Source: Defluviitaleaceae bacterium (GTDB lineage: Bacteria > Bacillota > Clostridia > Lachnospirales > WQUN01). Taken from it: DNA of 47,105 nucleotides. Shown here in pieces: positions 1 to 9,111 of this stretch (the first letter of the stretch is position 1; every line of letters starts with the position of its first letter). The stretch covers positions 1 to 47,105 of the forward strand of contig WRAH01000021.1 in assembly GCA_009780315.1 (NCBI GenBank), in the 5' to 3' direction. Made by a program: the position numbers and the translations under genes. Below the pieces are notes generated by a model. That model saw only the letters and a list, made by a program, of their open reading frames with translations. It made no database searches and was not told the DNA's origin.

Positions 1-59
1 GTGACATACGCTTCGGCTACTGCCATTTTTGTTTCAAGACTGAATTTGAATTTGCTCAC
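1..59 (-). CDS. Start of a probable IS3-type transposase OrfA (partial, runs off the left edge)
   Basis: Only the first 19 codons are in the window. The minus strand has a GTG at 57-59 preceded, seven bases upstream, by a strong GAGGGGAG ribosome binding site. The peptide begins VSKFKFSLETKMAVAEAYV, which resembles the N-terminal helix-turn-helix of IS3-family OrfA proteins (basic/aromatic start, then a K-x-x-A-V-x-x-Y-like helix). That is family resemblance from memory, not a search. The binding site lies in one arm of a hairpin (67-116), an arrangement often seen at insertion sequence ends to block read-through expression. The call rests on very little sequence. Confidence 0.35.
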   Translation of the reverse strand, partial: MSKFKFSLETKMAVAEAYV

Positions 60-66
60 CGAAAAA

Positions 67-116
67 CTCCCCTCTCTGCTCCAGTGGTTTTTTTTCACTG
101 TCTACTTTGAGGGGAG
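67..116 (-). promoter_or_regulatory. Nested hairpin downstream of ftsZ: terminator and/or RBS-masking stem
   Basis: CTCCCCTC (67-74) pairs with GAGGGGAG (109-116), and inside it CAGTG (82-86) pairs with CACTG (96-100). On the minus strand the structure is followed by TTTTT, so it can act as a terminator for ftsZ. The distal arm is also the Shine-Dalgarno of the GTG-initiated frame at 59, so read-through transcripts would hide that binding site. Confidence 0.55.
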
Positions 117-177
117 CTTATCAATTTGGCTTTGCCGCTTTTTTTAATCAATATACATGTGTTATTAAAACTCTATT

Positions 178-1368
178 TTATCGCCCATCACGATCAGAAC
201 GCTTTTTCCAGTCTCTCAAAAATGGTGGTGTAATATCTTCATTGATTAAACGGAAATTAGATTCACGAATGGGTCTAAGCTCTTCACGCTCTTCAATTGC
301 AGGTCTAATATCTGGTGTGTCATCATAATCATCTGGTGTTCCACCACGATTTGATGATTCATAGACAGATGTAGAGTTATCAGCACGACGGGGTTGGGGC
401 TTCTCTTTTTCAGCAACCTCATTAAGTCCAGTGGCAATTACCGTCACTTGAACTTCATCTTTAAAGTCTTCATCAATGGTTGCACCAAACATAACAATTG
501 CATCTTCGTGCAATTCATTGCCAACAAAATTAGAAGCAGCACTAATGCCATTTAGACTCATGCTACGGTCACCTGTGAAACTAATAATAACTGCATTTGC
601 CCCACGAATAGAAGTCTCAAGTAAAGGTGAATTGATGGCTTCTTTAACAGCCGTTTCAATTTTATTTTTACCAGATGCTCGTCCGATACCCATATGTGCA
701 ATGCCTTGATTTTGCATGACTGTACAAACATCTGCAAAGTCAAGATTTATCAAACCATCACCAAGAATAACTCCGCTTATACCAACAACACCTTGATGCA
801 AAACTTCATCTGCACGACGGAAAGCGTCTACAAGAGAAACATCATCGCCAACCAAAGAAAGCAATCGTTCATTGGGGATAATAACCAAAGTATCCACATT
901 TTTACGCAAGGCTTCAATGCCTTCCATTGCATTTTTCATACGAGGTTTACCTTCAAACGAAAATGGCTTTGTTACAACCCCTACAGTTAAAATGCCCATT
1001 TCCCGGGCAATTCCAGCAATAACTGGCGCAGCACCTGTTCCAGTACCGCCACCCATGCCTGCTGTAATAAACAGCATGTCCGTATTTTGAATAGCATTTG
1101 CAATAATATCTCTTGTTTCTTCTGCCGAGCGTTTTCCAGTTTCAGGCTTACCGCCAGCACCTAGTCCACGTGTTAGCTTTTCACCAAGCTGTATACGAAT
1201 AGAAGCTTTTGATTTTGTCAAAGCTTTGTTATCTGTGTTTGCAGAAATAAATTCAATATTATCAATACCTTCAGCAATCATGCGGTCTACAGCATTATTG
1301 CCACCGCCGCCTACGCCAATAACTTTTATCCGTGCTTGTAACTCTTGTGTTGTGTCAATATCTATCAA
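178..1368 (-). CDS. ftsZ: Cell division protein FtsZ
   Basis: Tubulin-like GTPase that polymerises into the cytoplasmic Z-ring and recruits the divisome. The 396 residues show the N-terminal Rossmann-like start ([14 protein letters not shown], about residues 14-27), the tubulin signature GGGTGTG at 106-112, the NLDFADV T7-loop region, a disordered acidic/proline linker from about 325, and the C-terminal FtsA/SepF-binding tail ITPPFLRDW near the end. The start is TTG (1366-1368) behind a GGGGGG-type binding site. No upstream ATG keeps the family N-terminus. It follows divIB/ftsQ by about 75 bp in the same direction, as at the end of clostridial dcw clusters, but ftsA is absent from this side. 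Identity is certain. Confidence 0.98.
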   Translation of the reverse strand: MIDIDTTQELQARIKVIGVGGGGNNAVDRMIAEGIDNIEFISANTDNKALTKSKASIRIQLGEKLTRGLGAGGKPETGKRSAEETRDIIANAIQNTDMLFITAGMGGGTGTGAAPVIAGIAREMGILTVGVVTKPFSFEGKPRMKNAMEGIEALRKNVDTLVIIPNERLLSLVGDDVSLVDAFRRADEVLHQGVVGISGVILGDGLINLDFADVCTVMQNQGIAHMGIGRASGKNKIETAVKEAINSPLLETSIRGANAVIISFTGDRSMSLNGISAASNFVGNELHEDAIVMFGATIDEDFKDEVQVTVIATGLNEVAEKEKPQPRRADNSTSVYESSNRGGTPDDYDDTPDIRPAIEEREELRPIRESNFRLINEDITPPFLRDWKKRSDRDGR

Positions 1369-1443
1369 GGTGGGTACCCCCCGTAATTATCTTAGATTGT
1401 CACATAATAATACAGGACTTATTAAACAAGTGCAAGTATTTTC

Positions 1444-2172
1444 TTATTGTAAAACGACAAAAACAAACTCGCTTCTTATTTCACGTATATCCATAAAGCC
1501 TCTAACAACGTCAGAATTCGGCATTTGGTCAAGAACGGCATGAATTGTGCGAATTTTTTCGTCGGCGCGAATCGCATTTCCTACATTAAATTCCATTCGC
1601 CCATCAACCATAATGCGAATGTTTTGCGGGTCAGCAACATTCATGTGTGTAACGCGGTCGATAAGTCCATGAATATACAAAAGCTGTGCATATTGAACCA
1701 CGGAACTAAATGCAATTGGGTCTGGAACCTCCAGCACTTCCCCTAATTGAAAACGGCTAAATTGAAGCCCCTCTAAAAGCGGAAGCGGCATAGCACGATA
1801 ATTGCGTACTTCAAGTACTCGTCCAAAATCATCCAAATACAAATACATTCCAGGGGTATGCTGAACATAAGCCGCCAATCGCCGTTCACGTACGGTTACA
1901 TATAGTCTATCCGGAAAACCACGGCTAAATTCTACTTGTTCAATGTACAAGTTTTCCATTACGTTTTGACGCGCAACACGTGTGTTAAAAAGCAGAAGGT
2001 TTGTTGCAGTATCTGCATCTAACCTATCATTGATTTCCGTCACGCTTACTGACACTGCACCTTGAATAATTATCATGTTAATATGAAAGAATGGTGATAA
2101 CAGAAATAACAATCCTGCAAGTGCTAAGGTGCCTATAAAGGTCGCAAGTACATATTTTTTATTGCTAATCAT
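1444..2172 (-). CDS. divIB: Cell division protein DivIB/FtsQ
   Basis: A 242-residue single-pass membrane protein with a short cytoplasmic N-terminus, one hydrophobic segment (about residues 8-28) and an extracytoplasmic POTRA domain starting at INMIIIQGAVSVSVTEI, followed by the beta-rich FtsQ/DivIB domain. In the divisome the family bridges FtsL/DivIC and septal peptidoglycan synthesis. The start overlaps the stop of the upstream NYN gene in an ATGA arrangement, and I see no separate Shine-Dalgarno, so translation is probably coupled. Its partner ftsZ follows directly. The name divIB versus ftsQ is a matter of convention. Confidence 0.9.
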   Translation of the reverse strand: MISNKKYVLATFIGTLALAGLLFLLSPFFHINMIIIQGAVSVSVTEINDRLDADTATNLLLFNTRVARQNVMENLYIEQVEFSRGFPDRLYVTVRERRLAAYVQHTPGMYLYLDDFGRVLEVRNYRAMPLPLLEGLQFSRFQLGEVLEVPDPIAFSSVVQYAQLLYIHGLIDRVTHMNVADPQNIRIMVDGRMEFNVGNAIRADEKIRTIHAVLDQMPNSDVVRGFMDIREIRSEFVFVVLQ

Positions 2173-3710
2173 TTTTTATGGGCATTAAGCCAAGCGATAA
2201 AACGGTCTCGATGCAAGGTTACAACCCACTCCTTATATATGATGTATGTTTTCCCATTAAAGTGGAATGATTCTTTCCAATATTTAATTTTACCATTGGC
2301 GGTTCGCTGTTCGTTTAAATTACTCCTTGTTTCAATTTCCCGAAAAATTGCATTGCGTACGCCAAAAGTTTTTTCACAATATTCTAAATTAGTCAATTTA
2401 CGAACTTCTGAAGGAGAAATCGCATTTTTTGCAGAAAGTTCTTCAAATTGTGTCTTAATCCATTTGCGAATCGAACCTGTGACTTCTGGCACAACAATGT
2501 GTTCAATTGAATTTTCCACAGCTGGAGGATTTTCAACTTTAACAATCTCCGTTTCCGTTGATTGGTGTACAGGTTTTAAAGCGTTTTTTTGCCCTGGTTT
2601 ACGTCCACGCTTTGCTGGTGTTTTTTCTGCTTTTGCATTGTGTGTAACAGAGTAAATAAAAGCTTCGCCAACAGGCACATTAAAAATAGAATTGAAACGA
2701 CTGCCATCATGCATAGTAATTAACAGCCCATTTACATCTTCCATAATTTTGCCTTTTGCCACTTCAGGCGAGTGACGCGCTGCCATTAACAAAACATTGT
2801 CATCAATAGAATACACACAATATGGGCTGCCTGTAAGCATAAACCGCATAAATTCACCAACACGTTTAAACCCATGGCGTGTCACCTTAAATCCAGGCAA
2901 ATAATGAGATACATATGTGACAAACACAGAAACTTCTAAACCGGGTAAATCTTTGGTGGAATCTACGAACAAGGCTTCTACCAATTGGCGTACTATATGA
3001 AAACACCCTGATGAATCACCAATATCCTTCCAAATACTAATATTTGCTTGAATTAAAGCTTCGGAGTATTTTGTTTTTGCAAATTTACGCGGCATTTTTG
3101 ATGAAGTAGAAGGTGCTGGAACTGCTATTTCCACAATATTTTCTTCCGAAACCTCTTCAATAGGCTCTTGAGTAGCCGTTAAGGTTGAAGCAGATTTACT
3201 ATTTCTGCGTGTAGATGTTGCAATGATTGACATATCAGATTTCTCTAAGGAGATAAAATAATCACAGGCATTGCGGAAAATATTGTTCGTGATTCTATCA
3301 AAGCCGCAGCCAATGACACGTTTACCACGCTCGTGAAGCTTTTTTGCAAGAAATGCAAAAATACCATCACCAGATGCTATGACATAATTTTCAATTTCTG
3401 TTTGACGAGCAATCAAGTCAACGGCATCAATGATTAAGCTTATATCTGCGGAGTTTTTAATTTTATCATGCATGTTGGTATTAAAAACTTGAATAGGCTC
3501 AATACCAATTTGTAATACAGAACTGCGCAAATTACGATTCAACGGCAAAGACCAGTCTGCATATGCACGCTGAATAGATACGCCTTGTACACCTTCCATT
3601 TCAAGTACACGGCGGTAAATTTCATCTAAGTGTACGTTAGTATTTGTCTTTCCGCTAAATATGCCCATCAAATTTTCAATGTCATAAAATATTGCTGTGT
3701 TGCAAGTCAT
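2169..3710 (-). CDS. NYN-domain protein with OST-HTH (LOTUS)-like modules
   Basis: 513 residues. The N-terminus (about 1-155) is a NYN/PIN-like domain of the LabA/limkain type, with the early acidic motif FYDIEN (D10), DISLIIDAVDL near 88-98 and SGDGIFAFL near 113-121. These give the acidic cluster expected of a metal-dependent RNase. A charged linker leads to an OST-HTH-like winged-helix region (about 220-310), a basic AT-hook-like stretch (KRGRKPGQKN, about 362-371), and a second helical/winged module at the C-terminus (about 410-510). The predicted role is RNA binding or cleavage, which is inference. ATG at 3710 has AAGGAG seven to nine bases upstream. It is translationally coupled to divIB, an unusual partner. 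Confidence 0.75.
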   Translation of the reverse strand: MTCNTAIFYDIENLMGIFSGKTNTNVHLDEIYRRVLEMEGVQGVSIQRAYADWSLPLNRNLRSSVLQIGIEPIQVFNTNMHDKIKNSADISLIIDAVDLIARQTEIENYVIASGDGIFAFLAKKLHERGKRVIGCGFDRITNNIFRNACDYFISLEKSDMSIIATSTRRNSKSASTLTATQEPIEEVSEENIVEIAVPAPSTSSKMPRKFAKTKYSEALIQANISIWKDIGDSSGCFHIVRQLVEALFVDSTKDLPGLEVSVFVTYVSHYLPGFKVTRHGFKRVGEFMRFMLTGSPYCVYSIDDNVLLMAARHSPEVAKGKIMEDVNGLLITMHDGSRFNSIFNVPVGEAFIYSVTHNAKAEKTPAKRGRKPGQKNALKPVHQSTETEIVKVENPPAVENSIEHIVVPEVTGSIRKWIKTQFEELSAKNAISPSEVRKLTNLEYCEKTFGVRNAIFREIETRSNLNEQRTANGKIKYWKESFHFNGKTYIIYKEWVVTLHRDRFIAWLNAHKK

Positions 3711-3755
3711 ACATGCGCTCCTTACTAAGTGATGAATAGGTTACAAATTTTTGCC

Positions 3756-3761
3756 ATTATA
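3756..3761 (-). promoter_or_regulatory. -10 element for the NYN-divIB-ftsZ unit
   Basis: A perfect TATAAT on the minus strand lies 45 bases upstream of the NYN start in a very AT-rich leader. No convincing -35 sits at 16-18 bp. A TTGTTT lies about 20 bp upstream. The element fits a promoter for the three-gene division unit. Confidence 0.4.
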
Positions 3762-3791
3762 CCATGTTCATTAAAAAATATAAACAATTTA

Positions 3792-4493
3792 TTAAAAAAT
3801 GTCATGTGCCTTCATTCGGTAATAAGAGACAAGCGAAGATGTGTCATTTTCATTAAGATAATCTTGCCCAATGCTTGAAAGTTCATAAATACCTCTGGTG
3901 ACTTTGTTGAACCACCCCAAATAATTGCGCTGTAGTATAACTGTAGTGTCTTTTTCACAACCAAACGCCACTAAGTCGCGCCCACGAAGCTGTCCTTTTA
4001 CTTCTAATAAACAAGCAATGCGCACACAGCGTTCACGGTATGCTGTATTTATTGTAGATTTACTAATACCACCTGTTGTATCTGCTGTGCGTCCCAGTAA
4101 CTCTTTTCGTATTGTTACGGATTTTTTGTTCACTTTATCTCCCTTTCCATCGGGAAATACTATAATTTCAGCATGTTTTGTGGGGCTATCTATAGATACG
4201 GTTATTAAACCTAAATTAAGCTTTTTAAGTAATTTTTTTAAGCTTAAAAAATTTCCATCATTTGCACGACGCGGACGTGGAATAGCAACAAATACCCAGT
4301 CTGTTGCCATTTGACGCGCCATTGCTTGATAAATTAAGGTGATATTGGCTGAAAGCTTCATTTCAACTACCCATAATATACCTTCTTTTACTGCCGCAAC
4401 ATCACAGCCTTTAACTTCACCACGCACGATGAATCCTTGTTCAGATAATAATTTACGAATGGGCTCATACATATCTGATTCTTTGATTAACAA
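3792..4493 (-). CDS. DUF2161-type PD-(D/E)XK phosphodiesterase-fold protein
   Basis: 233 residues. The N-terminus carries a restriction-endonuclease-like pattern: GCDVAAVKEG (D31), then WVVEMKLS (E44, K46), the D...ExK core of the PD-(D/E)XK fold. A helix-turn-helix-like C-terminal half contains ERCVRIACLLEVKGQLRGRDLVAFG-type helices. This layout matches the DUF2161 family as I know it; substrate and role are not established. TTG at 4491-4493 follows AGGAGG by about nine bases, and an ATG at codon 8 is the alternative. It is transcribed away from the NUDIX gene, with a shared 180-bp upstream region. Confidence 0.65.
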   Translation of the reverse strand: MLIKESDMYEPIRKLLSEQGFIVRGEVKGCDVAAVKEGILWVVEMKLSANITLIYQAMARQMATDWVFVAIPRPRRANDGNFLSLKKLLKKLNLGLITVSIDSPTKHAEIIVFPDGKGDKVNKKSVTIRKELLGRTADTTGGISKSTINTAYRERCVRIACLLEVKGQLRGRDLVAFGCEKDTTVILQRNYLGWFNKVTRGIYELSSIGQDYLNENDTSSLVSYYRMKAHDIF

Positions 4494-4674
4494 AATATAT
4501 AGCCTCCTGATATACGAATGAATAAAGATGATAAGCTATTTATCTGCCTTTAGTATCCACTTTTTTAATGATTATGTCTACTTTAATATTAGGATATGTC
4601 CAATATGTGTTATAGTTATCAAAAAGCAATTGTTTTAGATGAAAAGCAATGCTGAATTGATTTAAGGAGGCTTT

Positions 4675-5142
4675 ATGAAACTGGGTACACTATGTTATAT
4701 CGAGAAAGAGAACAGTTATTTAATGTTGCACAGAACAAAAAAAGAAAATGATATGCATAAGAATTTATGGGTTGGTCTAGGCGGCAAGCTAAATGCTGGC
4801 GAGTCACCTGAGGATTGTGTCATTAGAGAAGTTTTTGAGGAGAGTGGTTTAAAAATTCAAAATCCTACATTAAGGGGTATTTTAACATTCCCTAGTTTTT
4901 CTAATCATGAAGATTGGTATGTTTTTTTATTTGTGGCTAAAGATTTCACTGGAGAAATTGGAGACTGTGCAGAAGGCGAGTTGGCTTGGATTGAAAAAGA
5001 CAAAATAAATGATTTGCCCATGCATGAGGGTGATAAATATTTTTTTCAATGGATAGACGAACTCAAGGGCGTATTTTCTGCTAAGTTTATTTATGAAGAT
5101 AATATATTCAAGGAATATGAATTGATTGCACATGAATCATGA
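4675..5142 (+). CDS. NUDIX hydrolase (8-oxo-dGTP diphosphatase-like)
   Basis: 155 residues with a complete Nudix box, G37-x5-E43-x7-R51-E52-x2-E55-E56-x-G58, in which the last two glutamates coordinate Mg2+. The N-terminus (KLGTLCYIEKENSYLMLHR) matches MutT/YtkD-like enzymes that sanitise oxidised nucleotides or act on related diphosphates; the substrate cannot be read from sequence. ATG follows AAGGAGG by five bases. It is a single gene, divergent from the DUF2161 gene and separated by 130 bp from the signalling operon. Confidence 0.9.
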   Translation: MKLGTLCYIEKENSYLMLHRTKKENDMHKNLWVGLGGKLNAGESPEDCVIREVFEESGLKIQNPTLRGILTFPSFSNHEDWYVFLFVAKDFTGEIGDCAEGELAWIEKDKINDLPMHEGDKYFFQWIDELKGVFSAKFIYEDNIFKEYELIAHES

Positions 5143-5188
5143 CATACTTTAAATGCATCAATATGATTTGAAAATTTCTAAGGAATGA

Positions 5189-5218
5189 TTGCATCCAATA
5201 TACAATCCGCGATATAAT
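5189..5218 (+). promoter_or_regulatory. Sigma-A promoter of the RCC1/kinase operon
   Basis: TTGCAT (5189-5194), an 18-bp spacer and a perfect TATAAT (5213-5218) lie 55 bp upstream of the first RCC1 gene. No other good promoter is visible before 10.7 kb, so the five genes are probably one transcript. Confidence 0.6.
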
Positions 5219-5272
5219 AGGTTTTGCGAGTGTAAAAGCGTTCAAAAATGACTGAGAACGGAACATTTTAAA

Positions 5273-6493
5273 ATGGACAATGCAATGTTGGATATTATCA
5301 TCCGTATTATCAATGATTACGGAGACGATATACTAGGCAATATGCAACGCACTAACGCAATCTTGCTGGATCTCGCACCAGTGATGCGTCGGGAGCGTAT
5401 TTTAGTACGTTCTTTTGTAGAGCTTGACGGATATAACACAATAAAAACATCCTATACATCCTACGCGCTTTCTGAAAAAAAACTGGTTCAATCTTTAATA
5501 GAAACTTTTTGCATGGAGCGTTCTGCCGCAGTGTGGGTCGTGCGATTATTTGCTGTAGCACTAGGATATGTAGAAACGCTGCATTTTCATAAGGTCGGAG
5601 AGCGTACCGCAATACAAATCACCACCAATGGATATTTGCAAGGGCAGGTCGCCATTGGCAAAGGTCATGCCATAGCAGTATGTGTAGATGGCACTGTTTT
5701 TGTAGGTGGTGATAATTCTGAATATCAATGTGACGTAACGCATTGGCGTGATATTGTAGCGGTTGCCGCAGGAGATGCCCATACACTGGGACTTCGCACT
5801 GACGGAACTGTCGTAGCTGTAGGCTCTAATGCCTTTGACCAGTGCGATATTTCTCATTTAACAGATGTAAAAGCCATCTTTGCATTTGGGCATGATAGTA
5901 TTTGTGTATTAAAAGATGGTACATCAATATCTACAGGGCGTTCCAAATGGGACTTGTCTGCCTTTAATGAAATTTTAAGCATTGCCCCCTACCCTGAAGG
6001 TATTATTGGTATCAAGGAAGACGGAACGCTAACCCTTGCGGGGTATATTACAGAAGAAGAAATGCAAAACGAAATCGCATGGTTACTCGAATGTAAAGAT
6101 GTAGCACAAGTTATTTCTACGCATATAAACGGCAGTATCATTCGTACAAAATCAGGGCGGATATATAAAAGTAATCAGCCAAATAATTACTTCACCCAAT
6201 GGCGTGATGTCGTTAGCATTGTAAATCTTGCAGATGGTTTTGCTTTGCTTAGTGAAGATGGCACTGTGCGCGTACTGCCATATGAACGTAACCAGCCTCG
6301 CATTGTTACAGATGCGGATAACTGGAAAAATATTATTGCCATATATGGCGGATATAAGCGGCTTTTGGGATTATCAAAAGACGGAAATGTTTATGTGGCT
6401 TATACCCATCAAGGCTGGTTATGGAATAATAAATCAATGGAAATGAATTATGTAACGGACTGGTTTCCTGTAGGGTGTGAGGTTCTTACGTGA
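5273..6493 (+). CDS. RCC1-repeat beta-propeller protein A with helical N-terminal domain
   Basis: 406 residues. Residues 1-100 form a helical domain (YGDDILGN...LLDLAPVMRRERILV) closely paralleled in the next protein. From about 120 onward come RCC1-like blades with the cycle WRDIVAVAAGDAHTLGLRTD then GTVVAVGSN, enough for a roughly seven-bladed propeller. There is no signal peptide, so it is cytosolic. RCC1 propellers are protein-binding platforms; a target-recognition or scaffold role for the downstream kinase is inference. The Shine-Dalgarno is weak (ACGGA). It ends in a GTGA overlap with protein B. Confidence 0.8.
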   Translation: MDNAMLDIIIRIINDYGDDILGNMQRTNAILLDLAPVMRRERILVRSFVELDGYNTIKTSYTSYALSEKKLVQSLIETFCMERSAAVWVVRLFAVALGYVETLHFHKVGERTAIQITTNGYLQGQVAIGKGHAIAVCVDGTVFVGGDNSEYQCDVTHWRDIVAVAAGDAHTLGLRTDGTVVAVGSNAFDQCDISHLTDVKAIFAFGHDSICVLKDGTSISTGRSKWDLSAFNEILSIAPYPEGIIGIKEDGTLTLAGYITEEEMQNEIAWLLECKDVAQVISTHINGSIIRTKSGRIYKSNQPNNYFTQWRDVVSIVNLADGFALLSEDGTVRVLPYERNQPRIVTDADNWKNIIAIYGGYKRLLGLSKDGNVYVAYTHQGWLWNNKSMEMNYVTDWFPVGCEVLT

Positions 6494-7800
6494 ACGAACA
6501 GATATTAGAAACATTAAAAGCTATCCGTGACAACTTCGGTGATGGGGTTTTTTATAATTTATCTACAGCAAAAAATTTAATGAACGACTTAGCCCCTCAA
6601 CTTCGTAAAGAGCGTATACAAGTAGGAAATTTTTTAGAAATCGGCGGTTATTTTCAATTGAAATATGCAGATAAAACATATGCCGTCGTACGCACCCGCT
6701 TAATGGAACAGTTAATGGATACTTATGCTGTAGACGAAGGGGTTGCAATATGGGTGTTAAATATTTTCAGTGTGTTGCTTGGTTATGATATTTCTGATAA
6801 TGGCTCAGTATACAAAGAAAAAGCTCCAAAACCAAAACGTCCTTTACCTGCAACTGAACGCATAAACCCCCGTCCATTTATAGGTGATGAGCGTCGCCCC
6901 TTGATGACTGTGCCTCGTCCAACCTTCCCAAATGTACAAAAAAAACCAGCTTTTACAAACTGGCATATTGCAAGACGAATTGCTGCTGACTATCACTCTG
7001 CTGCTGTTTTACGCAATGGACAGGTGAAAGCCACAGGCCCAAATTCAGATGGGCAATGCAACACCAATACTTATGATTGGCGTGACATGGTGGCAGTTTC
7101 AGCAGGAGCAAATTATACAGTTGGTTTAAGGGCAGATGGTACAGTTGTAGGTATTGGCAGATGTGATTTTGGACAGCGAAACTTTACTGGATGGACAGAT
7201 ATCATTGGGATATCCGCAGGTACACGTCACACTGTAGGGCTTCGTGAAAATGGAACACTACTTGCCGCAGGACAAAAACGGAAGGGTGGGTGCAATGTTT
7301 CACACTGGCGCAATATTGTTCATGTCATTGCAGGACAAGATTGTACATTTGGTATAAAAAAAGATGGCCGAGTTCTCGTTTGCGGCGATAATAAAGCAGG
7401 TGATTTAGATGTTTCCCATTTAGAAAATGTAGCTGATATTGCTTTTGCTGCACCAGGGCGAATACTTGCGCTATTAAAAGACGGCACACTTGCCCGTGTA
7501 GGGAAAGAGAATCACATGGGTAAACCGTTTACTCATTGGCGAAATATTAAGCAAATTTCTGCCGCGCCAGATTATTTTGCAGGGTTATTTGAAGATGGTA
7601 CGGTTCGTTTACTTGCATACTTTTGGCAAAATTCAGGTATTGAAACTGCTACTGCGGCATGGAAAAATATTGTAGCCATTGCCGCAGGACGTTATCATAT
7701 TTTAGGTTGGCAATCTAATGGAAAACTCGTGGCAGAAATGCTACATCCGGATATAAGCCGCAACAAAGGACAAGTCAATGTAGAATATTGGGAACTTTAG
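6490..7800 (+). CDS. RCC1-repeat beta-propeller protein B with helical N-terminal domain
   Basis: 436 residues and a tandem paralogue of protein A. It has the same N-terminal module (FGDGVFYNL...LMNDLAPQLRKERIQV, 1-100), then a proline-rich basic linker (KEKAPKPKRPLPATERINP, about 112-150) that protein A lacks, then RCC1 blades with repeated WRDMVAVSAGANYTVGLRAD and GTVVGIGR units. GTG at 6490 overlaps the upstream TGA and has GAGG eight bases before it, so the two proteins are translationally coupled and probably made in matched amounts. The N-terminal module may bind a partner or dimerise; I do not know a name for it. Confidence 0.8.
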   Translation: MNEQILETLKAIRDNFGDGVFYNLSTAKNLMNDLAPQLRKERIQVGNFLEIGGYFQLKYADKTYAVVRTRLMEQLMDTYAVDEGVAIWVLNIFSVLLGYDISDNGSVYKEKAPKPKRPLPATERINPRPFIGDERRPLMTVPRPTFPNVQKKPAFTNWHIARRIAADYHSAAVLRNGQVKATGPNSDGQCNTNTYDWRDMVAVSAGANYTVGLRADGTVVGIGRCDFGQRNFTGWTDIIGISAGTRHTVGLRENGTLLAAGQKRKGGCNVSHWRNIVHVIAGQDCTFGIKKDGRVLVCGDNKAGDLDVSHLENVADIAFAAPGRILALLKDGTLARVGKENHMGKPFTHWRNIKQISAAPDYFAGLFEDGTVRLLAYFWQNSGIETATAAWKNIVAIAAGRYHILGWQSNGKLVAEMLHPDISRNKGQVNVEYWEL

Positions 7801-7818
7801 GATGAAGGAGAATTTTTT

Positions 7819-9096
7819 ATGATTTATGCACTATCTGACGGTAAAAAATTATTATCAAAACATCGTATTGCATATAAGGTTATACGCTTTATTGCATCAG
7901 GTGGACAAGGTGAAGTTTACGAAGTGGAAGATAAGTCTGGTCAACGATATGCATTAAAATGGTATTTTAAACATTCAGCAACAAAGTACCAACAAAAACT
8001 CATAGAGCGTTTAATAGAGCGGGGCGCACCAGATGAGCGTTTTCTTTGGCCATTGGATATCATCATAAGTGATGGGCTTTTCGGATATATTATGCGTTTG
8101 CGCCCGCCTGCATACAAAAGCATAGTTGACCTTATGAAACGTCGTGCAGAACCAACATTTTCTGCACTGTGTATGGCAGGAATCAACCTTGCGGACAGCT
8201 ATCAAAACTTACATTCCCAAGGACTTTGCTATCGTGATATTTCTTTTGGCAATCTATTTTTTAACCCTGCTGACGGCGATGTACTCATTTGTGATAATGA
8301 TAATGTCACGGTTAATCTTGACAAAGATAGCAGTACCCATGGTACACCTCGCTTTATTGCGCCAGAAATTATTACCGGTAAAAAATTGCCATCCACAGAA
8401 ACTGATTTATATTCTATGGCAGTGCTTTTATTTTATATGTTTATGCTACATCATCCATTGGAAGGCGCAATTGAAGCCAATATAAAATGCTTTGATGCCA
8501 AAGCAATGGAAAAAATTTATGGTCACGACCCTATTTTCATCTGGGATTCAACAAATCAATCTAACCGACCCATTCCAGGATATCAGGACAATGCAATCAT
8601 TTTTTGGCATATGTATCCGCCATATTTGCGCGATATGTTTACCCAAGCTTTCACAAAAGGGCTACATGACGGCAACGCCCGCATTGTAGAAAAAGAGTGG
8701 AAAGATGCATTTTCCAAACTTCGCAATAGCATTTTATACTGTAACAAATGTGGTGCAGAGAATTTCTTTAATAAAAAACCTACTTGCTGGGCATGTAAGT
8801 CTGCAATATCTCCGCCCCCCCGCTTGAATATTAGAGGACAACTTGTTATGCTTAACGCGAACAGTATAATCCATGCCCATCATTTATATGGGAATTTTGA
8901 TTTTGTAAGAATGATTGGTAAGGTATCACAGCATCCAACACAACCAGGCAAATGGGGTATTACTAATGTCACAAAAGACAATTGGACGTTTACAAAACCA
9001 ACAAGCGATACTGCCGTTATAGAATCAGGCAGAACTGCACCCCTTGTTAGCGGAGCAAAGATAAACTTTGGCCCTACAGAAGGCACAATTGAATAA
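7819..9096 (+). CDS. Ser/Thr protein kinase with C-terminal zinc ribbon and FHA-like tail
   Basis: 425 residues. The kinase domain (about 15-300) has the glycine loop ASGGQGEVY (26-34), the ATP-lysine K47 in YALKWY, the catalytic loop YRDISFGN (D140, N145), CDND in place of DFG (D159) and APE at 181-183. A zinc ribbon follows, with C308-x2-C311 and C323-x2-C326, then about 90 residues of beta-rich sequence ending GAKINFGPTEGTIE that look FHA-like. The DFG variant keeps the metal-binding Asp, so activity is likely. This kinase plus zinc ribbon, VWA and PP2C matches the TerY-P triad described from Ter-linked neighbourhoods. AAGGAG precedes the ATG. Confidence 0.85.
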   Translation: MIYALSDGKKLLSKHRIAYKVIRFIASGGQGEVYEVEDKSGQRYALKWYFKHSATKYQQKLIERLIERGAPDERFLWPLDIIISDGLFGYIMRLRPPAYKSIVDLMKRRAEPTFSALCMAGINLADSYQNLHSQGLCYRDISFGNLFFNPADGDVLICDNDNVTVNLDKDSSTHGTPRFIAPEIITGKKLPSTETDLYSMAVLLFYMFMLHHPLEGAIEANIKCFDAKAMEKIYGHDPIFIWDSTNQSNRPIPGYQDNAIIFWHMYPPYLRDMFTQAFTKGLHDGNARIVEKEWKDAFSKLRNSILYCNKCGAENFFNKKPTCWACKSAISPPPRLNIRGQLVMLNANSIIHAHHLYGNFDFVRMIGKVSQHPTQPGKWGITNVTKDNWTFTKPTSDTAVIESGRTAPLVSGAKINFGPTEGTIE

Positions 9097-9111
9097 TTCA
9101 TACACAACACT

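Noticed and set aside
476..1543. Long plus-strand reading frames over ftsZ and divIB
   Set aside because: They are antisense shadows of strongly conserved genes and lack initiation signals.
5273..7800. RCC1 genes as eukaryotic contamination
   Set aside because: They have bacterial promoters, GTGA coupling and Shine-Dalgarno sites, and they match the composition of the surrounding bacterial genes.
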